Below are positions 28,023 to 36,570 of a stretch of 64,000 nt of DNA, in pieces. Location of the stretch: assembly GCA_036703315.1 (NCBI GenBank), contig DATNPH010000061.1:1-64000 (forward strand), given 5' to 3'. The DNA comes from DATNPH01 sp036703315. Its GTDB lineage: Bacteria; Cyanobacteriota; Cyanobacteriia; Cyanobacteriales; Coleofasciculaceae. The notes under the pieces were generated by a model. It worked only from the letters and a program-made list of their open reading frames with translations, searched no databases and was not told the origin of the DNA. The position numbers and the translations under genes were made by a program. Positions within the stretch are counted from its first letter, which is position 1, and each line of letters begins with the position of its first letter.

Positions 28023-28838
28023 TCACCGTAAAGATGATGGTAATGATGGCAATGGGCGTCTTGCTGTGGATGGAATCGGCATTAGTAATTCTTGAGCAAG
28101 ATCGTCAAGACCAGCAGCCCTTAAAAGATTTGCCCATGTATTCGCCACAGCTGGATCATTGAGATTGTTACGGCGCAGCTGAGCCAAAGTCGCTAAGGCA
28201 TCATGCCAGATTTCTGATTCTGCGTAAAGCTCTACTTGCTGTTGTAGTGATGCCTGCATCAGTTGGGTTTTAAGCACTGGGCTGGGTTCTACACGTCTAA
28301 CCCAGCCTTCTACGGTAATATCTTGGGATCGTTCGTCTGGTTGGCACATGAGCGAGAAATACCACTTATAATCCTTACCTACCTCCATCGGTGATAATCC
28401 TCCTTGAGAAGGTAGGCTAATAGTCATAATACCGGGCGTTCCACTTGTCTTGAACGTGGAGGTGTAGATGTTATTACCTTGTTTATCCTCCAACACAAAC
28501 TGAACCAGTGGCGAAGTCTGAAGCGATAGCGCAGGCATGTATACAAAAAATGCTGGATAGGCGGCTACCGTCACCCCAAAGCCGTTGCTAGGGATTAAGG
28601 CTTTTAGCGGTTTACCAACAATTGGGCAACTGCTGCCAGAACTGCGTGTTCCTCCTCCTAGTACGCGAGTGGGTGCACCAATATCACCTGGCGGTTGATA
28701 TTCCTTGGTTTCCCAGCGTTGTGGTATCCCTTTAGCAAGAAGGGCTTGCGGAGTCTGTACCACAGTGAAAAAAACGGCAAGCCCTGTGAGCAGCGCTAAT
28801 CTCAAAAATTTGAAAAAACTGAACCGTATCTGTGCCAT
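28023..28838 (-). CDS. DUF928 secreted protein
   Basis: 271 residues with a signal peptide (FLRLALLTGLAVFFTVVQTP, then a TPQALLAKG region). The DUF928 body contains CPIVGKPLKALIPSNGFGVT, FFVYMPAL, VQFVLEDKQGNNIYT and DYKWYFSLMCQPDER, then helical repeats with YAESEIWHDALATLAQLRRN. The function of the family is unknown to me. It follows a paralogue 15 bp upstream in the same direction, so the two are likely co-transcribed. Confidence 0.8.
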   Translation of the reverse strand: MAQIRFSFFKFLRLALLTGLAVFFTVVQTPQALLAKGIPQRWETKEYQPPGDIGAPTRVLGGGTRSSGSSCPIVGKPLKALIPSNGFGVTVAAYPAFFVYMPALSLQTSPLVQFVLEDKQGNNIYTSTFKTSGTPGIMTISLPSQGGLSPMEVGKDYKWYFSLMCQPDERSQDITVEGWVRRVEPSPVLKTQLMQASLQQQVELYAESEIWHDALATLAQLRRNNLNDPAVANTWANLLRAAGLDDLAQELLMPIPSTARRPLPSLPSSLR

Positions 28839-28853
28839 GACAGTTATTTATTA

Positions 28854-29654
28854 TTAATTGTTAATGTTTCTGGCACCGTTGAATAGAGGTTCTTTAGCAA
28901 CTATATCCCCCTTTTGCACCAGGGAAAGAAGCTTTTCCCAAGCATCTACCAAGTTGGTATCATATGGACGATCGCGCCGTAGCTCGATCAGAGTCGCCAC
29001 CGTCTCATACCAAAGTTCGTTGTCTGCATATAAAGAAACACGATCCTGAGGAGTTGCCTGTTGGGTAAGATGTTCAAAATTTGGATTGGGTGCAACTCGT
29101 TGAAGCCTGCCTTCTGCATACGCATTTTCTGAATTATCTGGGCTATTGGCATCACACCTTAACGTTAATAGATAGTGATATTCCTGACCTATCTTTAGGG
29201 GATACAGATTGCCAATAGATAAGCTCATAATGCCAGGAGTACCTACGACGGATTCAGGAGATTTCATCAACGGATACTTAGCTGAGTAAACTTCCTGATC
29301 GTTAGCATCCTTTAGCACAAACTCGATCATTGGTGCTGGAGCCCCCTCAATGGATAGTGGCGGCACATACCAATAAATAGTTGGAGACTCAGCAATCGTT
29401 TTGCCCATCCCGTAAGTGGGTACCAAAGCAATGAGTGGCTTATTCGTCCTCATACACGGGCCGCGTGTTCCGCCACTTTGAGTATTTATAGGCGCGCCTG
29501 AGCCACTCGGTGCACGGAATGCACTTTCCAGCTTACTGCTCAGTGAGGAAGTAAGCGGCTGAGCTTGAGCCTGTTCTAGGGGATTGATGGAAATTCCTAG
29601 AGTCAAAGCCACAACCATTATTATGTAGCGTGATGAGGGTATGAACCAAGCCAT
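28854..29654 (-). CDS. DUF928 secreted protein (paralogue)
   Basis: 266 residues, with an N-terminal hydrophobic signal (YIIMVVALTLGISINP). It shares with the downstream copy the TRGPCMRTNKPLIALVPTYG region, IYWYVPPLSI, IEFVLKDANDQEVYSAKY and YADNELWYETVATLIELRRD. The pair is a tandem duplication with considerable divergence. It is divergent from the transglutaminase-like gene at 29861. Confidence 0.8.
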   Translation of the reverse strand: MAWFIPSSRYIIMVVALTLGISINPLEQAQAQPLTSSLSSKLESAFRAPSGSGAPINTQSGGTRGPCMRTNKPLIALVPTYGMGKTIAESPTIYWYVPPLSIEGAPAPMIEFVLKDANDQEVYSAKYPLMKSPESVVGTPGIMSLSIGNLYPLKIGQEYHYLLTLRCDANSPDNSENAYAEGRLQRVAPNPNFEHLTQQATPQDRVSLYADNELWYETVATLIELRRDRPYDTNLVDAWEKLLSLVQKGDIVAKEPLFNGARNINN

Positions 29655-29860
29655 GATAATTAGAGTATTTTCTGGTAGAGCAGGATTTTGGTTTAAAGAT
29701 GGCAGAACGGCAACAAAGGTTCCAATTTATCTATGGCAAATCTATGATAATCAGGTTCTAAGATGAGCATCTGCCTTAGTGTCAATATTTTAACTTGAGG
29801 CAATGGAGGTAATGGTACCTTGGCTGTCCACTCTTCTCGATATCTTCATCTGTAATAAGT

Positions 29861-31534
29861 ATGATTCCTGATTCAGCTTCCTCTGTTTCATCACAACAGA
29901 AATCTTTCGCAACAATTAGACCGATCGCTGCCTCTGCCCTATATGGCATAGCCTTTTCGGGGGAAACACTCCTTGCTCTTGACTCCAGGAATGGCTATCT
30001 CCTGCAAATCGAGCCCAAAACCGATAATACAAAAATTTTGAATCCGTCGCGGGACTTAGATTTTGCTGATGCCACCGGTCTGGCGCTTTCAGGCGAAACC
30101 CTTTGGCTGAGTTGGCAAGATAGTATTTACTTCTGCCAATTCCCTGGTGATTTAAATCCCCAGCACTTTGTTACCTTGCCCTACGCCGCTAACGGAGTCG
30201 CTGTTAAAGATTCAACTATCTATATCACTTCTAAAAAAGCCGGGGCTATTTTGGTTTATAACCGCGATACCGGTCGTGAGATTACCCGATTTTATGCCCC
30301 AGGTGTTGGCGTTGAGAACATTACGGTACGGAATGAGGAACTCTGGGTCACGGATGCTGATGAACAGAGTGTCTATTGCCTCGACCGGGCGACAGGCGAA
30401 ATTCAATTCAGCGTTCTGACACCCTTTGAGAACCCTACAGGCTTAGCGTTTTATACCGATCCTCAAACGGGGGAGGATATCCTCTACGTTGCCTATGCCG
30501 GTGAGGAGCCTTACATCCGGGATAATCCGAATGCCGATCCGAACTATGAATTGCAGTATCGCGATCGCACATTCATTCATCCCCTACACTTTAGCTACAA
30601 CCCCGACCGTCGCTATGCTCTTTCTAATGGCTATCTGATTGAGATGTCATATGTCGAGGAACTCGCTCCCCTTGAGGATGTTGAGTTAAACGATATCGAA
30701 TGGCGTATGGCTCTTCCCTCAGAAACTGACCGCCAAAAGGTCAGAACTGTTGAACCCGTGGGCATGCCCTTCACAGAAGAAATTCAAAATGGTCAGCGAG
30801 TAGCCGTTTTTAAATTTGACAGTCTTAAGCCAGGTGAACGCCATATCTTTGGCTGGAAAGCTCTCCTGGAAGTTTGGAGCATCAAATACCGCATAACACC
30901 ACGAGAGGTTGAAAAACTCTCTGAGTTGCCCTCACAGTTTGAGCGCTATTTGGTAGACAATGACGACTTGGCGATGAATACGGATATCATTCGCAATGCT
31001 GCTAGTGAAGCGATTGGTCGTGAAACGAATCTGCTGCGGAAAATTTACAGTATTCGTAACTATGTCTACGACAAACTCTCCTACGGTATTAAACCTCACA
31101 TCGACACACCAGATATTGCGCTAGAACGGGGTGTTGGCTCCTGCGGTGAGTACTTAGGCGTTTTATTAGCTTTAGGACGTCTTAATGGTATAGCCTGCCG
31201 CACTGTGGGTCGCTACAAGTGCCCTGCCCACCCTGACAGGCGGGGCCTCCCTTTAGAACCCGACTTTAATCATGTTTGGATGGAATTTTATATCCCTGGT
31301 TTCGGTTGGTTGCCGATGGAATCAAATCCTGACGACACGGTTGAAGGAGGTCCCTACCCAACGCGATTTTTTATGGGTCTTGCCTGGTACCACATGGAAA
31401 TGGGCAAAGGCATTTCCTTTGAAACTATCAGAAGTCAGGGAGTTCCTGTGGACAAGGAAAACGCTTCCATTGGTGAGTTAGCTATTAATCATGTGCGGTT
31501 CACGATTCTGGAAGAATTAGCACCGTCTTTATGA
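29861..31534 (+). CDS. Beta-propeller plus transglutaminase-like domain protein
   Basis: 557 residues without a signal peptide. The N-terminal ~220 residues look like a repeating propeller (LLALDSRNGYLLQIEP, VAVKDSTIYITSKKAGAILV, ITVRNEELWVTDADEQSVYC). The C-terminal half is a transglutaminase-like cysteine peptidase fold with Cys in GVGSCGEYLGVLLAL, His in FNHVWMEFYIPG and Asp in MESNPDD, a complete catalytic triad. It could cleave or crosslink peptides; no substrate is indicated. It starts 206 bp from the divergent DUF928 pair. Confidence 0.75.
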   Translation: MIPDSASSVSSQQKSFATIRPIAASALYGIAFSGETLLALDSRNGYLLQIEPKTDNTKILNPSRDLDFADATGLALSGETLWLSWQDSIYFCQFPGDLNPQHFVTLPYAANGVAVKDSTIYITSKKAGAILVYNRDTGREITRFYAPGVGVENITVRNEELWVTDADEQSVYCLDRATGEIQFSVLTPFENPTGLAFYTDPQTGEDILYVAYAGEEPYIRDNPNADPNYELQYRDRTFIHPLHFSYNPDRRYALSNGYLIEMSYVEELAPLEDVELNDIEWRMALPSETDRQKVRTVEPVGMPFTEEIQNGQRVAVFKFDSLKPGERHIFGWKALLEVWSIKYRITPREVEKLSELPSQFERYLVDNDDLAMNTDIIRNAASEAIGRETNLLRKIYSIRNYVYDKLSYGIKPHIDTPDIALERGVGSCGEYLGVLLALGRLNGIACRTVGRYKCPAHPDRRGLPLEPDFNHVWMEFYIPGFGWLPMESNPDDTVEGGPYPTRFFMGLAWYHMEMGKGISFETIRSQGVPVDKENASIGELAINHVRFTILEELAPSL

Positions 31535-31617
31535 GCTAAACTCCCCTAAACTTCATACACAACCAACAATGAAAATCACTCTTCCCCACTCACCACTCAC
31601 CACTCCCTATTATCAAG

Positions 31618-33654
31618 TTAGGAGTTAAGCATTTCTCTTCTAACTTGCTTGCGATCGTGTCCTAAAATATCCACCTGATAGCGCTCTGGAGAGAGAATCA
31701 TTTGAATCTTTTTCTGGTGGCACTCTTGGGCAAGATAATTTAGGGCAGATATTCGATTTTCTGGATTCAATGAATCCAGAAATCCGCCAAAACCCAAAAA
31801 AGCCAGCCTGTACATTAATTGCTGGCTAGATTCCCCCTGAAAGTAACCGCCATGGGTATCGATAATTCCTAGAGAATAAGCAATGATTAGACGAAAGTAG
31901 TAAAACAAACGTGGTTCCCATCGCCATTTAGCTAGAGTAAGTATTCGGCGTTTCTTGGAATTCGGCTCTATTGTCCGATCCGTGTAATCCGTACAATCAA
32001 AATACGTGAAGAGCCTAGCAATTTGTTCTCTATCTTCTGTTTCATCCACTTGATAACTATCTTGAATTTTTGCTAAAGAACTGCGTGAGTTAAAAGAGTT
32101 AATATATAGCAACTTTAATAAACTGATATGTTGCTCCGGTTGCAGATTATTATAAGGAGAAATTCCATAGCCTTGATAATCTCTTATGGCAAGATTCCCG
32201 AGCCGATAACCACTCTCTCTAGTTCGTGCAGGAAAAGAGAAATAGTTAGCAACTGTTGAAGCTAGCCTTAAAGCCAAATCCCCTTCATTACTAAATAGAT
32301 AGGCTTCTTTAAAGCGTCGTAGAGAAGAACGCAGAAAATTAGCTCGTCCTAATAAAATAGTACTAATTGGAATATCAGGCGCTACAAGAACTAGACGCTC
32401 TAAGCTAAAGACTCGGCCAATATCTGAAGTAGGTAATTTATCTGATAGTCCTAAGGTTCCTACTGAATTTAAATCAAACACATCAGAAAGAATTCTCACA
32501 ACATTGGTAACGACATATCCTCCTAGGCTATGACCAATAAAGGTTAATTTTATCCTATTCTTAGAGTTCCAGTAATTTTTAGCTTTATTTTCTAAGATTT
32601 CTAAGACACGTTCTCGAATTTTGACAAATTCTGGATCTGTATCTTGTTTAATAATTTTATTAGCAATATTTACTACTTTTTCTAGATATTCTTTTTGAAT
32701 AATCTTATTGGTTTTTGTAAACAATTGATTGTCTATGTCTTCTATTTTTATTTCAGCACTACTCTTATCCTTGCAGTAAGTATGGATTACTTTTTCACAA
32801 ATGAAGTCAAGAGCTAGCTTTTCCTGATCCGTAACGGGAATTTGTTCTAGGATTAATTTATTTTTAACTTTTTGTAGAAGAAGGATTTTAAGTTTACCAA
32901 TCAAGCTAATCTGATGAATATATTCATCTTTAACTAGGCTGACGACTCCTTTATCTAGTTGCCGAACTAATTCTACTAAGTCAGGAACTCCAAAATTAGT
33001 GGCTCGATAAGTATCCCTAAAATAGATAAAAAGTCTTAGTATAACTAAAGTAATCACAAAGAAAAACAAAGTTGTTAAAATTAATATTAAAATAGAAAAA
33101 ATAAAAGAGAATGGAGTAAAAACTAAAAGAGATTTTGGTTTAAAAAATATTGATATTAAAATACCAAGGCTACCAAACATTAGAATAATACGAGGTAAAG
33201 TTGGCAAAGCAGCAATCGCATGAACAAGCTTTTCCCACCACCAACTGTTACCACCTACTAAAGGTTCTGACGGCCAACGATAACCAATAAAGATTAAGCT
33301 TTTTGAGTAGCTTTGGGTCTGAATACTTTTATCTTTATTAATATAGCTATGGAGTTCTTCAAATAGTCTTTGTGTTTTCTCTTTACTACTACTAAATCCA
33401 TTGGTAGAAATAATAATTTCTACAGATTCTGAGTTTTCCTGAGATAGTTTATCATAAATTAAGTTGGCGATTTTAATAAGATTAAAATCTTCTGATTGAG
33501 TCGTTAATTTCTGATGAAATTGAACTTCTTGTTTGTGCGCTGGTAGATTATCTCCTTCGACATTGATTGGTGCAGTACTGACAACGAAATAGCCAGGAAT
33601 AGTAGGGTTGTCTACACCAACTAGATTAGAAATAGAAAGTAAAGATTTGCTCAT
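31618..33654 (-). CDS. Membrane-associated alpha/beta hydrolase of unknown role
   Basis: 678 residues. The N-terminal part resembles DUF900-type hydrolases (VEIIISTNGFSSS, FIGYRWPSEPL). It is followed by two or three strong membrane segments (LPRIILMFGSLGILISIFF; FSFIFSILILILTTLFFFV). The nucleophile elbow is TFIGHSLGGYVVTNVV near residue 390, and a late IDTHGGYFQGES could provide the His. DNA is visibly richer in A and T than its neighbours, with many Lys/Ile/Asn codons in the middle, which suggests recent acquisition or relaxed codon use. No known specific function. Confidence 0.65.
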   Translation of the reverse strand: MSKSLLSISNLVGVDNPTIPGYFVVSTAPINVEGDNLPAHKQEVQFHQKLTTQSEDFNLIKIANLIYDKLSQENSESVEIIISTNGFSSSKEKTQRLFEELHSYINKDKSIQTQSYSKSLIFIGYRWPSEPLVGGNSWWWEKLVHAIAALPTLPRIILMFGSLGILISIFFKPKSLLVFTPFSFIFSILILILTTLFFFVITLVILRLFIYFRDTYRATNFGVPDLVELVRQLDKGVVSLVKDEYIHQISLIGKLKILLLQKVKNKLILEQIPVTDQEKLALDFICEKVIHTYCKDKSSAEIKIEDIDNQLFTKTNKIIQKEYLEKVVNIANKIIKQDTDPEFVKIRERVLEILENKAKNYWNSKNRIKLTFIGHSLGGYVVTNVVRILSDVFDLNSVGTLGLSDKLPTSDIGRVFSLERLVLVAPDIPISTILLGRANFLRSSLRRFKEAYLFSNEGDLALRLASTVANYFSFPARTRESGYRLGNLAIRDYQGYGISPYNNLQPEQHISLLKLLYINSFNSRSSLAKIQDSYQVDETEDREQIARLFTYFDCTDYTDRTIEPNSKKRRILTLAKWRWEPRLFYYFRLIIAYSLGIIDTHGGYFQGESSQQLMYRLAFLGFGGFLDSLNPENRISALNYLAQECHQKKIQMILSPERYQVDILGHDRKQVRREMLNS

Positions 33655-33804
33655 ATTGAAAAAGTAAGTGGTTTGTAGTAGGTACTTTAATGACCTATAG
33701 TGAGATAAAGTAAGCGTCTCTTAATTTTAATCATTAAATAACTTCAATTAGGATGGGGTTACTTTTACGTTAAGCTAATTAATCTATAAGTTGGAAAATT
33801 AACG

Positions 33805-34578
33805 ATGGATGTTATTCCAGCAATTGACTTGCTTGAGGGTCGGTGTGTACGACTGTACCAAGGAGACTACCAGCGATCGCAAGTTTTCAACGATAACCCA
33901 ACTGATGTCGCCTGCCAATGGGTAGCTCAGGGAGCATCACGGCTGCATGTTGTTGACTTGGACGGTGCAAAAGTCGGTCAACCTGTGAACACAAAGGCAA
34001 TTGAAGCAATTGTGGAGGCTGTATCGGTGCCGGTGCAAGTGGGAGGTGGATTGCGCGATCGCGCTGGTGTCACGCAACTGTTGAATATCGGTGTCGAGCG
34101 AGTCATTTTGGGCACAGCTGCGGTGGAAAACCACGCACTGGTGAAACAGCTATGTGAAGAATTCCCAAGACAAATTGTTGTAGGAATCGATGCTCGCAAT
34201 GGGCAAGTGGCGACGCATGGCTGGTTGGAAACCTCAGAAATTGCGGCAACAGACCTTGCCAAGCAGATGAGTCAGTTGGGAGCTGCTGCAATTATTTATA
34301 CCGACATTCATCGGGATGGAACGCTCAGTGGACCAAACCTAGATGCGTTGAGAGAACTCGCTAGAGGCATCTCCATTCCGGTGATTGCCTCTGGTGGTGT
34401 CAGTTCGATTACCGATCTGTTAAGTCTTCTTGCTCTTGAACCGCTAGGGGTCAACGGTGTAATTATTGGTCGCGCTCTTTACACGGGTGATGTTTCCCTC
34501 AAAGAAGCCATTCAAGCTGTTGGTTCTGGACGCCTTCAGGATGTTCCCCCAGATTTGGGCTTTTCGACGTTTGCTTGA
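33805..34578 (+). CDS. hisA: Phosphoribosylformimino-AICAR ribotide isomerase (HisA)
   Basis: Fourth-step histidine biosynthesis isomerase, 257 residues, with a TIM barrel. Visible motifs are VIPAIDLLEGRCVRLYQGDY (catalytic Asp), LHVVDLDGAKVGQPVN, VQVGGGLRDR, IIYTDIHRDGTLSGPN (second catalytic Asp) and VIASGGVSS, all standard for HisA. It is isolated from other his genes, as is usual in cyanobacteria. It converges on the methyltransferase gene. Confidence 0.97.
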   Translation: MDVIPAIDLLEGRCVRLYQGDYQRSQVFNDNPTDVACQWVAQGASRLHVVDLDGAKVGQPVNTKAIEAIVEAVSVPVQVGGGLRDRAGVTQLLNIGVERVILGTAAVENHALVKQLCEEFPRQIVVGIDARNGQVATHGWLETSEIAATDLAKQMSQLGAAAIIYTDIHRDGTLSGPNLDALRELARGISIPVIASGGVSSITDLLSLLALEPLGVNGVIIGRALYTGDVSLKEAIQAVGSGRLQDVPPDLGFSTFA

Positions 34579-34610
34579 GCCGTGCTTTGGCAATTTCAAT
34601 GTGATGTATG

Positions 34611-34652
34611 GGAGTAGGGAAGAACCACAAATTCATTCCTATTCCCTACTCC
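34611..34652. terminator. Bidirectional terminator-like inverted repeat
   Basis: GGAGTAGGGAA (34611-34621) and TTCCCTACTCC (34642-34652) are perfect 11-bp arms with a 20-nt loop, placed between converging hisA and the methyltransferase gene. Confidence 0.6.
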
Positions 34653-34656
34653 TCCT

Positions 34657-35574
34657 CTAGCTAACTTGAGCAACCACTGTCCGATGACGAGGACTATTAC
34701 GAACAATCACTGGTGTCTGAAAAGCAGCCTCTATCAGTTCTTGTTCAAGATCTAAGGTGAAATAGTCATCCAGGTAAGGCTCAGTACTCTTGAGCAACGT
34801 CAAGATGTAGGGTGGCATCTTCTCAAACACCTCAGACTTGGGATTCATATCCATGATGGTTAGATAACCGTTTGGGCGGAGTAAGCGTCGTGCTTCACGG
34901 AAGATTTGCCTTGACGCCTCTTGGGGGAGTTCGTGGAACATCAAGCAGGCAGAGACTAAATCAAAGGAAGCATCAGGTAAGCCTGTAGATTCAGCCGTAG
35001 CATGTCTCCAGTTAATCTTTGCATTTCGTTGGCGAGCATTGTACTGTGCCACTGACAAAAAGTAAGGCGACAAGTCTACACCAGTAACGTTTGCTGAGGG
35101 ATACAGTTCTTGGAGAGCAAAGGTACTCATCCCAACACTGCAACCTAAGTCTAAAATGTCTCCTGGTTGGATGGGAATTTGCTCTTTAACAATGTCGTGG
35201 TAACTCTGTCGCAGTTTCGCGTCTCCTTGAGCGCCAGCACCTGACCAAATCCTGGCATGAACCGCATAAGCAGCAACTTCCACTTCTAAAGCGGCATCCC
35301 AGCTGAGATTTCCCGTCTCATAAGCATGGAATGAAGATAGGTAATACTCTGGGTAAGTCAACTGGGGGTTTTGTACTTCAGCCAATTCGCTGTCCCAGTC
35401 GTGAGTTCGCAACTCCTCTACTCTCTGACGCCATGGTACCCCAATCTTTTCTGCTCGCTTAATCATCATATTGCGAGCTTGCTGCTTGGCTAAGTTCGCT
35501 AATGGTTTGATGGAGAGTATTCCATTGACAAATTGGGAAGCTAGGCTGGGAGAAGTGTTTGCGGCAGTGGTCAT
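34657..35574 (-). CDS. Class I SAM-dependent methyltransferase
   Basis: 305 residues from the ATG at 35574 (a TTG two codons earlier is less likely). The Rossmann SAM-binding motif is ILDLGCSVGMSTFALQEL (about 165-182), motif II is VTGVDLSPYFLSVA and motif III is LLRPNGYLTIMDMNPKSE. A helical N-terminal region (LAKQQARNMMIKRAEKIGVP) precedes the catalytic domain. The substrate is not evident. Upstream lies a MITE-like element and, beyond it, an 11-bp-period repeat array pointing toward this gene. Confidence 0.8.
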   Translation of the reverse strand: MTTAANTSPSLASQFVNGILSIKPLANLAKQQARNMMIKRAEKIGVPWRQRVEELRTHDWDSELAEVQNPQLTYPEYYLSSFHAYETGNLSWDAALEVEVAAYAVHARIWSGAGAQGDAKLRQSYHDIVKEQIPIQPGDILDLGCSVGMSTFALQELYPSANVTGVDLSPYFLSVAQYNARQRNAKINWRHATAESTGLPDASFDLVSACLMFHELPQEASRQIFREARRLLRPNGYLTIMDMNPKSEVFEKMPPYILTLLKSTEPYLDDYFTLDLEQELIEAAFQTPVIVRNSPRHRTVVAQVS

Positions 35575-35715
35575 AAACAAAGGCTTATCTAACGGTTTGA
35601 GTTAATCAGCTTTATTGTCTCAAACCGTCAACGAGAAAGTAGTGGTCTGTCAAGTTTGAATTGAAGGTAAGTGGTTCTACTTGCCTCTAGTAGTCTGTCA
35701 AGATAAATCTGTGGG

Positions 35716-35918
35716 GTAGGGGCGTACAGCTGTACATTAGTGTCAACTTAAGCCCTGTTGAAAAGGAAGTCGCGGCTAAGTAAACTAAGTCCGCCTGCGC
35801 GGACTAACGAAAAATCAACACTTATTTAACCTGCACAGGCAGGTTTTGTTTATGTAGCTGCGGTTGAAACCGCCCAATCAACGTTAAGTTGACACCAATG
35901 ACAGCTGTACGCCCCTAC
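35716..35918. mobile_element. MITE-like element with ~35-bp terminal inverted repeats
   Basis: The left end begins GTAGGGGCGTACAGCTGT and the right end closes ACAGCTGTACGCCCCTAC. The inverted ends extend over about 35 bp to GTGTCAACTTAA / TTAAGTTGACAC, with one mismatch and one indel. The 203-bp unit holds internal palindromes (GTCCGCCTGCGCGGAC; AACCTG...CAGGTT; GCGGTTGAAACCGC) and no ORF. Confidence 0.75.
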
Positions 35919-36137
35919 GGGAGTTACTAGCCGTAACAAACAACCCTGCATTTTTTACGTGACGAACCACTAGCACTTACTCAAGTTAAAAGCAGTTTGG
36001 TGAGATAATTAGGCTCACTTGGGCAAGTAGTGCCTCGGTGAAGTTGACTGATAAAGCTATAGTCACCCTGCCCCTGTAGAAAACTTGCACAAGTCATCCT
36101 TAAGTTACTTAATTGCAATTCAATCGCTCAACCTGCT

Positions 36138-36175
36138 AGTTGTCAGCCGGGAAAAGTTAAGGAAAAAGTCAGGTT
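36138..36175 (-). promoter_or_regulatory. 11-bp-period direct-repeat array (PHO-box-like), copy A
   Basis: Read on the minus strand: CCTGACTTTTT-CCTTAACTTTT-CCCGGCTGACA, in phase with TTTAATTTCAA before it. The pattern matches the arrays at 40.3, 41.05 and 41.7 kb. No gene starts directly downstream on the minus strand; the next is the methyltransferase, beyond the MITE-like element. The rest of 35919-36570 holds only short repeats (GAGCACTCA/TGAGTGCTC arms; two AAAGTACT units). Confidence 0.5.
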
Positions 36176-36570
36176 GAAATTAAATTTTTTGTAAAATTAA
36201 AGCTTGTCAATCTACCAAAAGGTGGATACAAGGTAAGATGTGGAGGCGTCTCAATTGAGCGCACCCATAAGTCCTTAAAGAAGCTGTCCGAGAAAGCATA
36301 GGTGCTACCGAACAAAGGGGATAAAGTCGTGTTCTCGATACTTCCTTACTTCCCTCATCTCCTCTGGATTGAGGAATCTCACTTCTTTAGGGGGAGGAGA
36401 GTCGGTTAATAGTGAGCACTCATCAGTGGTAGCCAGTAATTAGTCAAGAGAGCACTGTTAATCGTTAGTAGTAATGACTTGAGTGCTCATTTATAAAGTA
36501 CTAAAGTACTAAAGCTCTCAGTACAAGTGATCGGGTAAGGACAAGGAAATCAAGGTGTTGAGGGTGCTTT

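Noticed and set aside
36240..36570. Promoter elements for the NB-ARC gene
   Set aside because: Several short direct and inverted repeats occur, but no convincing -10/-35 pair could be fixed.
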